The notes below the pieces were generated by a model, which ran no database searches, had not been told where the DNA came from, and was given only the letters and a program-made list of their open reading frames with translations. The position numbers were made by a program, and so were the translations under genes. This document shows, piece after piece, positions 1 through 11,486 of a stretch of DNA of 64,000 bases (position 1 is its first letter; each line of letters starts with the position of its first letter). The stretch covers positions 10,377,129 through 10,441,128 of the forward strand of contig NC_037262.1 in the NCBI RefSeq assembly GCF_000002425.4, read 5' to 3'. Origin of the DNA: Physcomitrium patens (Eukaryota > Streptophyta > Bryopsida > Funariales > Funariaceae).

Positions 1-904
1 AAACATATATTTTCATCAACTCTCTAGCTCCCAAAGAGAAAGTATTAGAAAGGCATCTTCAAGGAAGATAATCACTGGTACTCATTTTATTTAAAGTTGT
101 ACCTAACAATGAAATTATTAGCATATTTTTATTCTTTTGGCTATGGTTAATTATATGTTGGTACATTTTATGTGTGGAATTTCAAAGACATTGACAAATA
201 TGAACAAATTCAAAAGCATTTGAAATATAACAAAGGAACAACTTGCAGCTTTCTACATCACATGTAGTAAAGTAAAATTTGATTTTTTTGACTTATTTAA
301 ATCTCTATTAATTTACCAATAGAATTAGATTTCATTTAATCTACTTACTTTGTTCATGTATTTGTTTTTACTATAATTTATATGATACTTTGTTTGTTTT
401 TATATATCTATTGAAACCTCAAGCTACAATATTGAGATAAAATATACTTTTCTTTTCGTCCATCAAGACCAACAAGTTCAAGTAATTTTAACTAAATTAA
501 ATTATACTATTACATTGTACTCAAATATTTCTTATATTATATTTGAACTCTTAGTTGGATTCCTGATTATTATCTCAATGATTAACTGCTTTAATATTTC
601 CATGCTTTCAAATATTGCTCAAATTCTATATTTTCTATTATTTGTGAGAATTGTATGCTTAACTCATTTTGCGAAGAATCACCACATTTATAATTACATG
701 CAATGAAATTTGATATACATGCAATGGAATTATTTAGATGGCTTACATTTTTTGACCTAAATTGCATACATCTTTTGAATCATTTTTTACATCATGGAAT
801 TAATAAGTGTTTGAAATTAATCTTCTTTAATAACTCAATTCAAGTTATAAAGTATAAAATTGACCAAATTTTTATAAAAGTTTGCTAGTCATTTGGAGAC
901 AACC
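1..904. other. AT-rich intergenic DNA, no gene seen
   Basis: Strongly AT-rich sequence. The short open frames at 515-706 and 703-888 have AT-driven composition (Ile, Phe, Leu, Asn, Tyr), no recognisable motif and no splice context, so I do not call them genes. The stretch ends where the 5' LTR of element C begins. Confidence 0.6.
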
Positions 905-951
905 TGTCATGAACATATATATTAATTCTAATATTTACTTATATGATTAAG
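905..951 (+). repeat. Element C 5' LTR, left fragment
   Basis: The first 47 bases of the C LTR, ending in GATTAAG. They match 10986 onward at roughly four positions in five. The remainder of this LTR lies at 7343 to about 7710, displaced 6.4 kb by element A. Confidence 0.8.
947..951. repeat. Target-site duplication TTAAG, left copy (element A)
   Basis: Five bases TTAAG directly precede the TG of the A 5' LTR and recur at 7343-7347 directly after its 3' LTR. Five-base duplications are usual for Ty3/gypsy integrases. Confidence 0.9.
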
Positions 952-1511
952 TGTCACGGCCATAATCATGTAAGCTAATAATTACATATAGAAATAGGTA
1001 GAAGTAAGTAAAAGTAGATAAAAGTAAGTTAATTCTATAGTATTTAATATGGAAGCTTCCTAAAAACTTCCTAGATGCTGCTTTGACTTCATAGGTGTCT
1101 TTAATTGACTTTTTGGATTAGAAACGTGGTCAACAAGTTGGCCATGTGCCACACATGTTGATAGCTTGAAGATCAAGGTAACTATGTGGCCCACATGTAG
1201 AAAAACTTGCCTTGTAAGTCAAGGCATGTGTCCTACAAAGTCAACACATATTCGAGGTCCTATAGAATGCCGCCACGTAGCCCCTAGTTAGATAGTATAC
1301 ATAGAGACAAGAGTGAAGCCTTCTTCACTCTTGTCAACTCTTTTCTTGCTTCCAGTTTAGTTTCAAGGGTCTCTAGTTTTCTTGTCTTTTGGCAATAGCC
1401 ATTCCAGTTTTTCTTTCAATATACATACTTATTTATTTATACTTTGTTACCTTTCTTTGGGTGAAGGCTCACTTGTCTGAATTGTTTTTCATCAAGTTCT
1501 TATCCATGACA
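952..1511 (+). repeat. Element A 5' LTR
   Basis: Begins TGTCACGG and ends ATGACA, giving the short terminal inverted repeat TGTCA/TGACA. The TATA-like region around 1294-1304 reads GTATACATAG, where the 3' LTR has GTATATATAG. Several variants are shared with the 5' LTR of element B rather than with its own 3' LTR (see findings). Confidence 0.93.
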
Positions 1512-1532
1512 GATTGACAAGAGTACACCTAC

Positions 1533-1544
1533 AATATCAGAGCT
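1533..1544 (+). other. Primer binding site, element A
   Basis: About 20 bases after the LTR the sequence CAATATCAGAGCTTTG contains TATCAGAGC, the core complementary to the 3' end of initiator methionine tRNA that primes most plant LTR elements (usual form TGGTATCAGAGC). The first bases of the usual site are changed. Confidence 0.7.
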
Positions 1545-1724
1545 TTGTCTAATCTTGATTAAGAGTGGATTACCCCTTTTTTCTTCATAAGATATAAGCG
1601 TATTAGAAGTTGCGGATTACCTTCTTCTAAACTAATATTGTCCTTAGTATTTTCTTTGTCCGCAAGTCCTCTCTTCTATTTGTCTTGAGTGATATTAGAC
1701 ATCTTCTCTCTTCTAAGTGTTATC

Positions 1725-2657
1725 ATGGCAGAACTTCTTGAAATGAAGAGTGCAATGGCACAAATGCAAGAGCAATTGAGGGAGTTAATGCTTACAATGC
1801 ATCAACTCAATTTACCACCACGAGGAGCAACAAGATTGGTAGGAAGTGAAGATATAGAAATGATTAGAGCTGCTTCAACATCTGTACCAAACCATGTCCT
1901 TTCTCCTATGGTGGAACGTCCTTCAAATGTTAGAGAACCAAGAATTGCCCTATCCGAGAAGTTTGATGGCACCAGATCCAAGTTTCGAGGATTTATCAAT
2001 CAAGTGCAACTTGTGATTGAACTTCAACCCCAAAGCTATCCAACTCCAGGATCACAAGTTAGATTCATTGGTACGCTTCTTTCAAGTTCGACACTATCGT
2101 GGTTTTCATCTTTTCTTGAACGACAAGATCTAATATTGGATAATCTAGAGACTTTTTTGGCAGAGTTTCAATCCACGTATGGAGAACATGATGTAATTCG
2201 TGTTGCAACCAATAAGATCCGTATTTTACGACAAGGCAATCGATCAGTAACGTTATATGCTTCACAATTTCGACAACTTGTAACTGATATTAAGTGGGAT
2301 GATGCTGCACTTATTAGCCAATTTCTCTACGGATTACAATATGAGGTAAAAAAATTAATGCTCAACTTACCTGATCCTCAAACATTGAGTCTAGCAATTG
2401 ACTTTGCTGTGAAGTGCGACAATCATCTTTTTGAATTCTGATTTGAGAACCGTACAAGTGGACCTCAACGTTACTATAATTCAATGGCAATACCAACACC
2501 TGTTCAACACATACATTCGAAAGTAGAGGATATGCAAATTGATGCAGTACGTTTCAAATCTCTTACTGAGCAAGAAAAGACTCGTCGTCGTCAAGAAGGA
2601 TTATGTTTATATTGTGAAGAACCAAAGCACATTGCTCAACATTGTCCAAAGAAATGA
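1725..2657 (+). pseudogene. Gag with zinc knuckle, element A (broken)
   Basis: The capsid/nucleocapsid protein that packages element RNA. The likely start is the ATG at 1725 (MAELLEMKS). Capsid-like features include FDGTRSKFRGFINQV and SWFSSFLERQD, typical of retrotransposon Gag. A CX2CX4HX4C zinc knuckle (CLYC...HIAQHC) lies just before the stop at 2655. An in-frame TGA at 2439-2441 interrupts the protein, and the same TGA occurs in element B at 37050. The TGA at 2655 is also shared (37266). Protease lies in another frame in both copies, so a shared frameshift separates Gag from Pol. Confidence 0.88.
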
Positions 2658-2737
2658 TGCAATTACAAAATGAGGAGTATGGCTGTGAAAGAAGATAATA
2701 TGTCGGAAAACGAGTTTGTCTAGCTACAATAGGGACC

Positions 2738-5700
2738 GTGTGGCTGGAACCTTGCACAACATCTAGTAAAGGTCCTATTCTCTCCCCACAGCCCTCTCCT
2801 TGTTTTACATTAAATGTTATTTTAGGACCTAAACATTACAAAGTCTTTTCCTTGTTAGATTCAGGAGCCTCAGCGTGTTTTTTAGATGAAGAATTTACTA
2901 AAAGACATGGCATATCTATAGTAAAGAAAACTAAACCTGTTCATGTAGAAGTCATAGATGGTCGTCCATTGTCTTCTGGAGATATTACTCACGAAACCCT
3001 TCCTATAGAAGTAATAATCAATGGTCATAATAGTTTTGTAGTATTTAATATCATTAGATCTCCCTCTAATCCAGTCATTTTAGGTTTATCGTGATTAAAA
3101 AAATACAACCCTCAAATAGACTGGATTTCCGGAACTCTTACTTTCTTTAAAAGTATAACTAACAGTGTAGTTAAGCAAGTAGAGAGTCATAAGTCCAGTT
3201 CAATTAAACCCCTATTTATAGGTGTAAAAGCTTGCTTGCATGCTGCTATGAAAGAATCACCATACATTATTTATACTACACCCGTTTCTATTGGTGAAAA
3301 GACTTCAAGTGGCATTCCAAGCCAATATCAAGAATTTCAAGATGTATTTGAAAAAAAGAATGCGGATACACTCCTGGAACATCGTCCCTGTGATTGCTCA
3401 ATTGACCTTTAAGAAGGAGCACAACCGCCATTCGGACCACTCTATAATTTATCACAAAATGAGTTGGCTGAACTCAAGGAGTATATTGAAGAAATCTAGG
3501 CAAGAATTTCATACGCCATTCTAAATCTCCGGCAGGAGATCCCATTCTATTTGTGAAGAAAAAAGATGGATCATTGCGGATGTGTGTTGATTATCGAGGA
3601 CTCAACAAGATTACCATCAAAAACAGGTATCCACTACCTTTAATATCTGGACTTCTTGATCAGCTGAATCAAGCTAAGATCTATACAAAAATAGATCTCC
3701 GGAGAGCATACAATCTAGTACGCATCAAAGAAGGAGATGAATGGAAGACTGCGTTTTGAACTAGGTATGGACATTTTGAATACAACGTCATGCCTTTTGG
3801 ACTTACAAATGCACCAACAGCTTTTCAACATCTAATGAATGATGTTTTTTGAGAATTTTTGGACAATTTTGTGGTATGTTATCTAGACGACATCTTGATC
3901 TATTCTAAGAATCCAAAAGAAGATGAACTTCATGTTCGTCGTGTGTTACAAAAATTAAGAGATGCAGGACTCTATGCCAAGATAAAAAAGTGTGTATTCC
4001 ACACTACTCAAGTCGATTTCTTAGGTTACATCATTTCAAATGATAGACTTATGATGGATCCTAAGAAAGTTCAAACTATTATAGACTGGAAGATCCCAAA
4101 AACGGTAAGAGATGTCTAATGTTTTTTGGGATTTGCCAACTACTATCGGATCTTCATCAAAGACTTCTCTCGAGTTGCAGCTTCACTTACACGTTTGACT
4201 TGTAAAGACAAACTCCAATGGAATCAAGAAGCGGAAGTTACTTTTGAATCTTTGAAGACAACATTTATTTTTGTACCAATCTTGTATCATGTTGATTCTT
4301 CTAAAGCATTCTTTATAGAAATAGATGCATTAGACTTTGCTCTCAGTGTGGTTTTATCAGAAATGGGAACAGATGACAAACTTCATCCAGTAGCCTTTCA
4401 TTCAAGAAAATTCTAAGTAGCAGAAATCAATTATGAGATCCACGACAAAGAACTTCTTGCAGTTGTGGATTCTTTTCAAGAATGGCGTCATTATCTAGAA
4501 GGCACTTCTAGTCCAGTCACCGTGTATACGGATCATAAGAACCTTGAATATTTTATGTCAACACGTGTATTAAATCGTCGCCAAGCTCATTGGAGCATGT
4601 CTTTATCATGATTCGAGTTCATCATCACTTATCGGTCAAGAAAACAACAAGGTTTATCCGATGCCTTGTCTAGACGTTCTTATCTTGCACCAAAAGAAGG
4701 AGATGCAGCTTTTGAGCAACAAAGAATGGTTCTCTTGAAGCCGAAACAATTTTATCTTCGAGCAATAAAATCAACATTGACTGTTGATTTAACTTTCCTT
4801 AAGCAAGTCCAGTTAAGTATGTCTTCAGATCCTCTTGTTCATGATATCAAGAACAACTCTTCTAAATCTCATGATCTATCTTAATTTGAATTCAAGAACA
4901 ATCTATTCTATTTCGAAGGAAGCCTATATGTTCCAGAAGGAGAAGCACATTTACGTGTTCTTTAAGCTTGTCACGACTTCCCAGCAGCAGGACATTTCGG
5001 ATATAATAAGACTTTGGAGCTGATATCCAGGGATTTTTGGTGGCCTCAAATGTGGAAGGCAGTTAAAGATTTTGTACAATCATGTGATGTTTGCTCAAGA
5101 TCGAAAACTCCTCGTCATCGACCTTTTGGACTTCTTCAGCCATTACCCATTACAGAACAACCATGGTCTTCTGTTTCTATGGACTTCATCATGGATCTTC
5201 CAATCTCAGGTTCTTATGACTCTATATTCGTGATAGTAGATCATTTTACCAATATGGCACATTTTTTACCATGTACAAAATCTATCACAGGTGAAGAAAC
5301 AGCTAAGCTCTTTCTTGACAATATCTATCACTATCATGGATTACCCAAGGATATTATATCAGATAGGAGAACTCAATTTGTATCAAGATTTTGGCGGACT
5401 CTTTTCAAGATTCTTAAAGTGGATATAAAACTATCTTTGGCATTCCATCCTCAAACTGATGGACAAACGGAGCGTGTTAATCAAGTTTTGGAACAATATT
5501 TAAGATGTATCATTAATTACCAACAAGATGATTGGACAACTCTTTTGCCATTGGCAGAGTTTGCTTACAATAACACGGTACACTCTTCTACAAAACAAAC
5601 ACCTTTTTTTACTAATTATGGTTATCATCCATGACTTGATACTTTTGACTTTTCAATAGTTGATAATCCTGCTGCGAAAGATTTGGCAATTCATTTATCA

Positions 5701-6225
5701 GAGTTACATGCAACGATGAAGGTGCAGTTAAAAGAGGCTCAAGAACAACAAAAGGCCAATGCGGATGTCTATCGAAAGGAACAACCATCATTCATCTTGG
5801 GTGATAAGATATGGTTACTTCGTCGCAATATCAAGACCACTCGTCCTTGTGACAAGTTGGACTATCGAAGGCTCGGACCATTTCCTATTTCTGCACAAAT
5901 CAATTCAGTTGCATATCGTTTAGATCTACCAGAGTCAATGAAAATCCATCCAGTATTTCACGTGTTTCTTCTTGAACTATACAAGACAGTGGACATACCA
6001 AGAAGACGACAAGCTCCACCTCTTCCTATAGAAGTGGACAATAATGAAGAGTTTGAAGTAGAAGAAATCTTAGATTCAAGGCGGCGTCGAAATAAATTAG
6101 AATATCTTGTCCATTAACACGGATATGGTATTAGTGAACACACATGGGAGCCAATAAAGAATCTTGCAAATGCAGCAAAGGCGGTGGAGGCTTTTCATCG
6201 ACGACATCCATCAAAATCGAGATGA
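2738..6225 (+). pseudogene. Pol polyprotein PR-RT-RH-IN-chromodomain, element A (broken)
   Basis: Order along the sequence: aspartic protease with LLDSGASACF (about 2850-2890); reverse transcriptase with [15 protein letters not shown] (about 3580) and the catalytic YLDD (about 3880); RNase H (about 4310-4690); integrase with a zinc-binding HHCC region (about 4970-5100) and the D, D, E residues in MDFIMDLP, ISDRRTQF and QTDGQTERVNQ; chromodomain (about 6105-6220), ending at TGA 6223-6225. Stops break it at 3092, 3409, 3757, 3850, 4117, 4414, 4609, 4882, 5632 and 6115, among others. Those at 3850, 4117 and 5632 are also in element B. A base missing near 3487 moves RT into another frame. It cannot encode a working polyprotein. 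Confidence 0.92.
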
Positions 6226-6319
6226 AAACCTTCTTTATAAAAGAAACAACATCTAGGCAAGATAACATTCTACTTTCAATTCTTGTTCGTAGCTTCATTG
6301 TAGTAGTGGCGCTCATGAG

Positions 6320-6742
6320 ATGGAGAACCAACAACCAGCGGATTCAACTCAAGAGCCTTCATTTGCTGATCTGTCGGACGAGACATTACGATTGTCACAA
6401 CCTTCAAGACGACGCAATCGAGATGAAGATCTTCAAGAACGACATGTTCTTCCTCGAATAGATGGTGAGATACAACGCGTTTGGTATCATGATTTGGGAA
6501 GGGACTCCCGATGTTTGGTGATTTTGTTAGAGGTAGGAACAACTCCTGATGGTGTTCCAAATATTCTATTCGAAGGAAGTTACGAAGGCCTCAACAATGA
6601 TCAAATAACTGGGTGGTCTTTCCGCCATGGTATGGGACACTACCGATGGCTGAGTGGCCCTATCAATCATCTTTGAAGAGAACAGAGATTAGAGTATGTA
6701 GCGAATACAATTCGTTGCATCATAGATTTCCTCAACATATGA
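6320..6742 (+). pseudogene. Extra 3' reading frame of unknown function, element A
   Basis: A frame of 141 codons begins at ATG 6320, 94 bases after the end of pol and in another frame, and ends at TGA 6740-6742 just before the polypurine tract. It is hydrophilic, with an Arg-rich part (SRRRNRDEDLQERH) and a more structured part (RVWYHDLGRDSR, TPDGVPNILFEGSYEG). One in-frame TGA at 6674-6676 interrupts it where element B has an Arg codon. The same frame, of identical length, is at 40928-41350 in B, and a decayed version is at 10527-10942 in C. I do not recognise the family. Retention across copies suggests it was once an accessory protein. Confidence 0.7.
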
Positions 6743-6769
6743 TGACCACTCCTCGTGGAACTCGTTCCT

Positions 6770-6780
6770 AGAAGGGGGGG
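6770..6780 (+). other. Polypurine tract, element A
   Basis: AGAAGGGGGGG followed by TAA and then the 3' LTR TG at 6784. This is the expected site for priming plus-strand DNA. Confidence 0.85.
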
Positions 6781-6783
6781 TAA

Positions 6784-7342
6784 TGTCACGGCCATAATCA
6801 TGTAAGCTAATAATTACATATAGAAATAGGTAGAAGTAAGTAAAAATAGATAAAAGTAAGTTAATTCTATAATATTTAATATGGAAGCTTCCTAGAAACT
6901 TCTTAGACGCTGCTTTGACTTCATAGGTGTCTTTAATTGACTTTTTGGATTAGAAACGTGGTCAACAAGTTGGCCATGTGCCACACATGTTGTTAGCTTG
7001 AAGATCAAGCTAACTATGTGGCCCACACGTAGAAAAACTTGCCTTGTAAGTCAAGGCATGTGTCCTACAAAGTCAACACATATTGAAGGTCCTATAGAAC
7101 GTCGCCACGTAGCCCCTAGTTAGATAGTATATATAGAGACAAGAGTGGGCTTCTTCACTCTTGTCAATTCCTTTCTTGCTTCCAATTTAGTTTCAAGGGT
7201 CTCGTGTTTTCTTGTCTTTTGGCAATAGCCATTCCAATTTCTCTTTCAATATACATACTTGTTTATTTATACTTTGTTACCTTTCTTTGAGTGAAGGCTC
7301 ACTTGTCTGAATTGTTTTTTCATCAAGTTCTTGTCCTTGACA
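6784..7342 (+). repeat. Element A 3' LTR
   Basis: Begins TGTCACGG and ends CCTTGACA, immediately followed by TTAAG. It has an intact TATATATAG near 7128-7136. At several sites it agrees with the 3' LTR of B and the LTR of C rather than with its own 5' partner. Confidence 0.93.
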
Positions 7343-7347
7343 TTAAG
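7343..7347. repeat. Target-site duplication TTAAG, right copy (element A)
   Basis: Matches 947-951. In the uninterrupted C 3' LTR this position has a single TTAAG within GATTAAGTAGAAGTAG, which confirms the insertion point. Confidence 0.9.
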
Positions 7348-7710
7348 TAGAAGTAGATAAGAGTAGATTTATTTCATAATATTTTTTAAAAAAACTTCTT
7401 AAAAGTTTCATAGATGCTACTTTGACTTCTATATGTATTTTTAGTTGATTGATAAGTTCAAGTTAAGATAAATATCTTATAAGATATTTCCATGTAGCTC
7501 TTTGGAGGTCCTATAAGACATTGCCATATAACTCTTCTTTAAGAGTATATATAGATGCAAGAGTAAAGCCTTCTTTATTCTTGTCAACACCTTTTTAATC
7601 CTTAATCTTCTCTCTCGATTTTTTAAGTATTTTTATTTTTGTCAAAAGCCATTTTATTTTAATATTATATCATTTTCAAGTGATTTTCTAGTCTTTTCAA
7701 ATGATACAAG
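7348..7710 (+). repeat. Element C 5' LTR, right fragment
   Basis: Continues the LTR begun at 905-951, matching the C 3' LTR from about 11033. It keeps the TATATATAG near 7550. The right boundary is approximate because the LTR runs into the deletion that removed gag and protease. Confidence 0.75.
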
Positions 7711-10440
7711 AATGTATTGATACATCTATTATTCATGGTAGAAAGATGTCAAGAGGCATTCGTAGCCAATATCAAGACTTTCATAGCATTTTCAAAAAAA
7801 AATGCAAATATTCTTCCACATAATCAATCCTATGATTATACTATTGATCTACAAAAAAGAGATCAACCACTAGTTGGATCAATCTATAGCTTATTACAAA
7901 ATGAGTTGATTGCACTAAATGAATACATTAATAAGAACTTAGCTAAGAACTTCATATACTATTTAAAATTTCCAAAAAGAGCTCATATCTTATTTGTAAA
8001 AAAAAAAGATGAATCTTTATGGATGTTCGTAGATTATTGAGAACTTAACAAGATCACCATAAAAAATAGGTATCATTTATTTTTGATTTCAAATTTGTTG
8101 ACCAATTCAATCAAGCAAAGATCTATACAAAAATAGATCTACGAAGAGCATACAACCTTGTCTACATTAAAAGAGGAGATAAATGAGAGAATTATTTTTA
8201 AACTAGGTATGGATATTTTGAATATAATTTCATATCTTTTGGACTCATAAATAAATTAGTTACTTTTCAACATTTCATAAATGATGTCTTTTTTGACTTT
8301 CTTGATGATTTTGTTGTGTGTTATTTAGAAAATATTCTAATTTACTCTAAAAATATAGAAGAATATGAATTTTATGTTTGTTGTATATTACAAAAATTTG
8401 AAGATGCAAGATTATATATAAAGATAGAAAAGTGTATATTCTACACTACTCAAGTTGATTTTCTAAGATACATTATTTGTAACAAAGGATTAATGATGGA
8501 TCCTAAGAATGTGCAGATTATTATAGATTAGAAGGTCCCAAAAACAATTAGAGATATGCAATTCTTTTTGAGATATGGTAATTGTTATCAAATCTTCATC
8601 AAGAATTTTTCTCAAGTTGTAGCTCCGCTTATACTTCTAGTATGTAAATACAAACTTGAGTGAAGCAAAGAAGTAGAAATGTCTTTTGAAGCTTTTAACA
8701 TATCATTTATTTTTTTACTAATTTTATATTACATTGATTTTTTTAATATTTTTTATTTTTATTTTTTTATATAAAAATAGATGTATTGGAATTTTTTATG
8801 GATATTATTTTATTAAAAATATAAGTAAATAATAAGCTCCATTCAATAGCTTTTTATTCCAAGAAATTTTTAGTAATCGAGATTGACTATAAGATCCAAA
8901 ACAAAGAACTTTTTGTACTTATAGATTCATTTCAAGAATAGTGTCATTATTTAGAAGACACTTTTAGTCCTATTATTTTGTATAGAAATCACACGAATCT
9001 CAAGTACTTCATGTTGACATATCTTTTTAATCATTACCAAGCCTATTGAAATGTATTTTTATTAAGATTTAATTACAAGATCATATATAGATCCAAAAAA
9101 TAAGAAGATTTATGAAATGTCTTTTTTATATATTCTTATCTTACACCAAAAGAAAGAGATGTAGCTTTTGATCAACAAAGAATGATTTTCTTGAAGTAGA
9201 AGATTTTCATCTTTGAGCAATAAAATCAACATTGATTGTTGATTCAATCTTTATCAAAAAAATTCAATCAAGTATGTCTTTTGATCTTCTTATTCATGAT
9301 ATCAAAAATAATTCTTTTAAGTCTCATGATACTTCAAAGTTTGAGTTCAAGAATAATCTACTCTACTTCAAGGACCAATAATACATTCTAGAAGGTAAAG
9401 CACAATTACATATTCTTTAAGCTTATCATGACTCTCTAGCAACTAGATATTTTGGATACAACCAGACTTTGAAACTAATATCTATAGATTTTTGGTGGCT
9501 TCAAATATAAAAGATAATCAAAGACTTTGTACAATCATGTCATATTTTTTCAAAATCCGAAACTCCTTCTCATTGACTTTATGGACTTCTTCATCCATTA
9601 TTTATTCCAAAACAACCATGGACTTCTATTTTTATGGATTTTATCATGCATCTTACAATCTCACGTTTGTATTATTTTATATTTGTGATAGTATATTATT
9701 TTACTAAAATGATATATTTTATACCATATACAAAATTTATCACAAATAAAAAAATGGCTAAACTTTTTCTTGAAAATATCTATTGCTATCATGGATTCTC
9801 TGATGATATTATATTCAATAGAGAGATTCAATTTTTATCAAGATTTTAGAGAATCTTTTTTGATTTTTTAAAGGTAGATATAAAGCTTTCTTTGGCTTTT
9901 CATCCCCAAACAAATACAAATAGAATAGATGAATTAAATTTTGAAGGAGTATTTAAGCTTTACTATCAATTATCATAATAATGATAAGACAAATCTTTTA
10001 CTATTAGCAAAGTTTGCATATAATAATTCAATATGAAGATTACTTGTCCTTGTGAAAAGTTGGACTATTGTAGGCTTGGACCTTTTCCTATTTGTGAACA
10101 AATCAATCATGTTGCTTAATGATTATATGTACTAAAATCTATGAAGATCTATCTTTTATTCCATGTATTTCTTTTTGAGCCATATAAAATAATGAATATC
10201 TTGAAAAGAAGACAAATACCACTTTTTCTTATAAAAGTGGATAATAACCAAGAATTTGAGATGGAAGAAGTCTTAGATTTAAAGCAGCACCAAAATAGAT
10301 TAAAATATCTTATTCATTGGCATAGATATGATATTAGTAAATACACATGAGAGCCAACAAAGAATCTTGCAAATGTAGCAAAGAAGGTTGAGACTTTTCA
10401 TCAACAACATCTATCAAAAGTAAGATAAAGAATAACAAAT
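7711..10440 (+). pseudogene. Decayed pol remnant, element C
   Basis: Colinear with A from about 3290 onward: the spacer before RT, RT around 7960-8530, an RNase H region, integrase around 9420-10060, and a chromodomain around 10310-10425. The RT catalytic motif is changed from YLDD to YLEN near 8320. Stops and small indels occur throughout. At the site of the shared A/B stop 4117/38725, C has a CAA codon, which helps polarise those mutations. Confidence 0.82.
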
Positions 10441-10526
10441 CTTTGCTATAAAAGAAATAAGATCCAAAATAGATAGCATTGTATCTTCTACTCTTGTTTG
10501 TAACTTTTTTGTATTTGTGACGTTAA

Positions 10527-10942
10527 AAAGATAGAGAATCAATAATCAACAGATTCAACTTAAGAGCTATCACTTGTTGACTTATCAAAGAAGACATTGT
10601 GTTTGTCACAACCTTGAAGACGATGTAATGAAGATGAAGATCTTCAAGAACAATATGTCCTTTCTCAAATAAATGGCAAAATATAATGTGCTTGATATCA
10701 CGACCTTGGAAGAGGCTCTTGATGTTTGATGATTTTATTAGAGATAGAAAAGATTCTTGATGGTATTCCGAATATTTTATTTGGATGGAGTTATAAAGGC
10801 TTTAAGAATAATCAAATAAAAAGATAGTTTTCTTGCTTTGATATGAGATACTATTGATGGTTGAGACAATCTATCAACCATCTTCAAAGAGAACAAAGAT
10901 CAAAGTATATAGCAAATATAATTCATTACATCTTCAACATAT
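10527..10942 (+). pseudogene. Trace of the extra 3' frame, element C
   Basis: Nucleotide similarity to 6320-6742 is visible from AGAGAATCAATAATCAACAG through the terminal CTTCAACATATGATGA. Many stops break it. Its presence in this older copy shows that the extra frame predates the A/B lineage. Confidence 0.6.
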
Positions 10943-10985
10943 GATGAATGTTATTTATAAAACTTATTCTTAAAAGAAACAATAA

Positions 10986-11486
10986 TGTCACAAGTATACA
11001 TATTTATTCTAATATTTACCTATTTGATTAAGTAGAAGTAGATAAAAGTAGATTTATTTCATAATATTTTTTAGAAAAGCTTCTTAGAAGCTCCATCAAT
11101 GCTATTTTGACTTTACATGTGTTTGCAGTTGATTCTTAGGTTAGAAAATTAGTCAATAAGTTAATCACATGTTAATAGCTTGCAAAATAAGCTAACTATG
11201 TGGCGTACATATAAAAAACTTGCTTTGCAAGTTAAGATACTTGTATTGCAAAGTCAACATATTTTGGAGGTCTTAAAAGATATTGCCACATAGTTCCTAT
11301 TAAAGAGTATATATAGAGGGAAAAGTAAAGCCTTCTTCACTCTTATCAATGCCTCTCTACTCCTAAGTCTTATTTTCAAGACTTTCTAATATTCTTATTT
11401 TTAGAAATAATTATTCTAATTTAATATTATATCAACTTTGAATGATTTTTTAGCCTTCTGAGTGATACAAGAATATATTGAGGTTT
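10986..11486 (+). repeat. Element C 3' LTR
   Basis: Begins TGTCACAAG. It is similar to the LTRs of A and B (promoter TATATATAG near 11310, AAGCCTTCTTCACTCTT near 11328-11344) and matches the split C 5' LTR. Homology with the C 5' LTR fades after GATACAAGAATATATTGA, so the end near 11486 is approximate. Confidence 0.75.

Larger units (their letters stand above)
952..7342 (+). mobile_element. Ty3/gypsy chromovirus, full-length but inactivated (element A)
   Basis: A 6.39 kb element with two ~560-base LTRs, TG...CA ends, 5-base target duplication, tRNA primer site, Gag with zinc knuckle, protease, reverse transcriptase, RNase H, integrase, chromodomain, an extra 3' frame and a polypurine tract. 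The order PR-RT-RH-IN-chromodomain defines a chromovirus of the Ty3/gypsy (Metaviridae) type. Many stop codons and a one-base deletion near 3487 disable pol. Its LTRs differ at about 27 of 560 positions by hand count (about 95% identity). It is nested in the 5' LTR of element C, so it inserted later. Confidence 0.95.
905..11486 (+). mobile_element. Old Ty3/gypsy chromovirus remnant (element C), interrupted by element A
   Basis: Element C starts at 905 with TGTCATGAAC and is cut at 951 by insertion of element A. It resumes at 7343-7347, the duplicated TTAAG. Its own 3' LTR starts at 10986 (TGTCACAAG); the first 47 bases there match 905-951, and the following bases match those after 7347. Between the LTRs it keeps decayed reverse transcriptase, integrase and chromodomain remnants and a trace of the family's extra 3' frame. 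Gag and protease are missing: the sequence jumps from LTR to the spacer before RT near 7710. Dense stops and AT drift mark it as the oldest of the three copies. The right end near 11486 is approximate because I found no clear target duplication. Confidence 0.82.

Noticed and set aside
515..888. Two short frames near the left edge
   Set aside because: AT-driven composition, no motif, no splice or promoter context.
6276..6560. Minus-strand frame over the retrotransposon 3' region
   Set aside because: It mirrors the extra plus-strand frame and also appears antisense in B. The plus reading has the ATG, position and shared endpoint.
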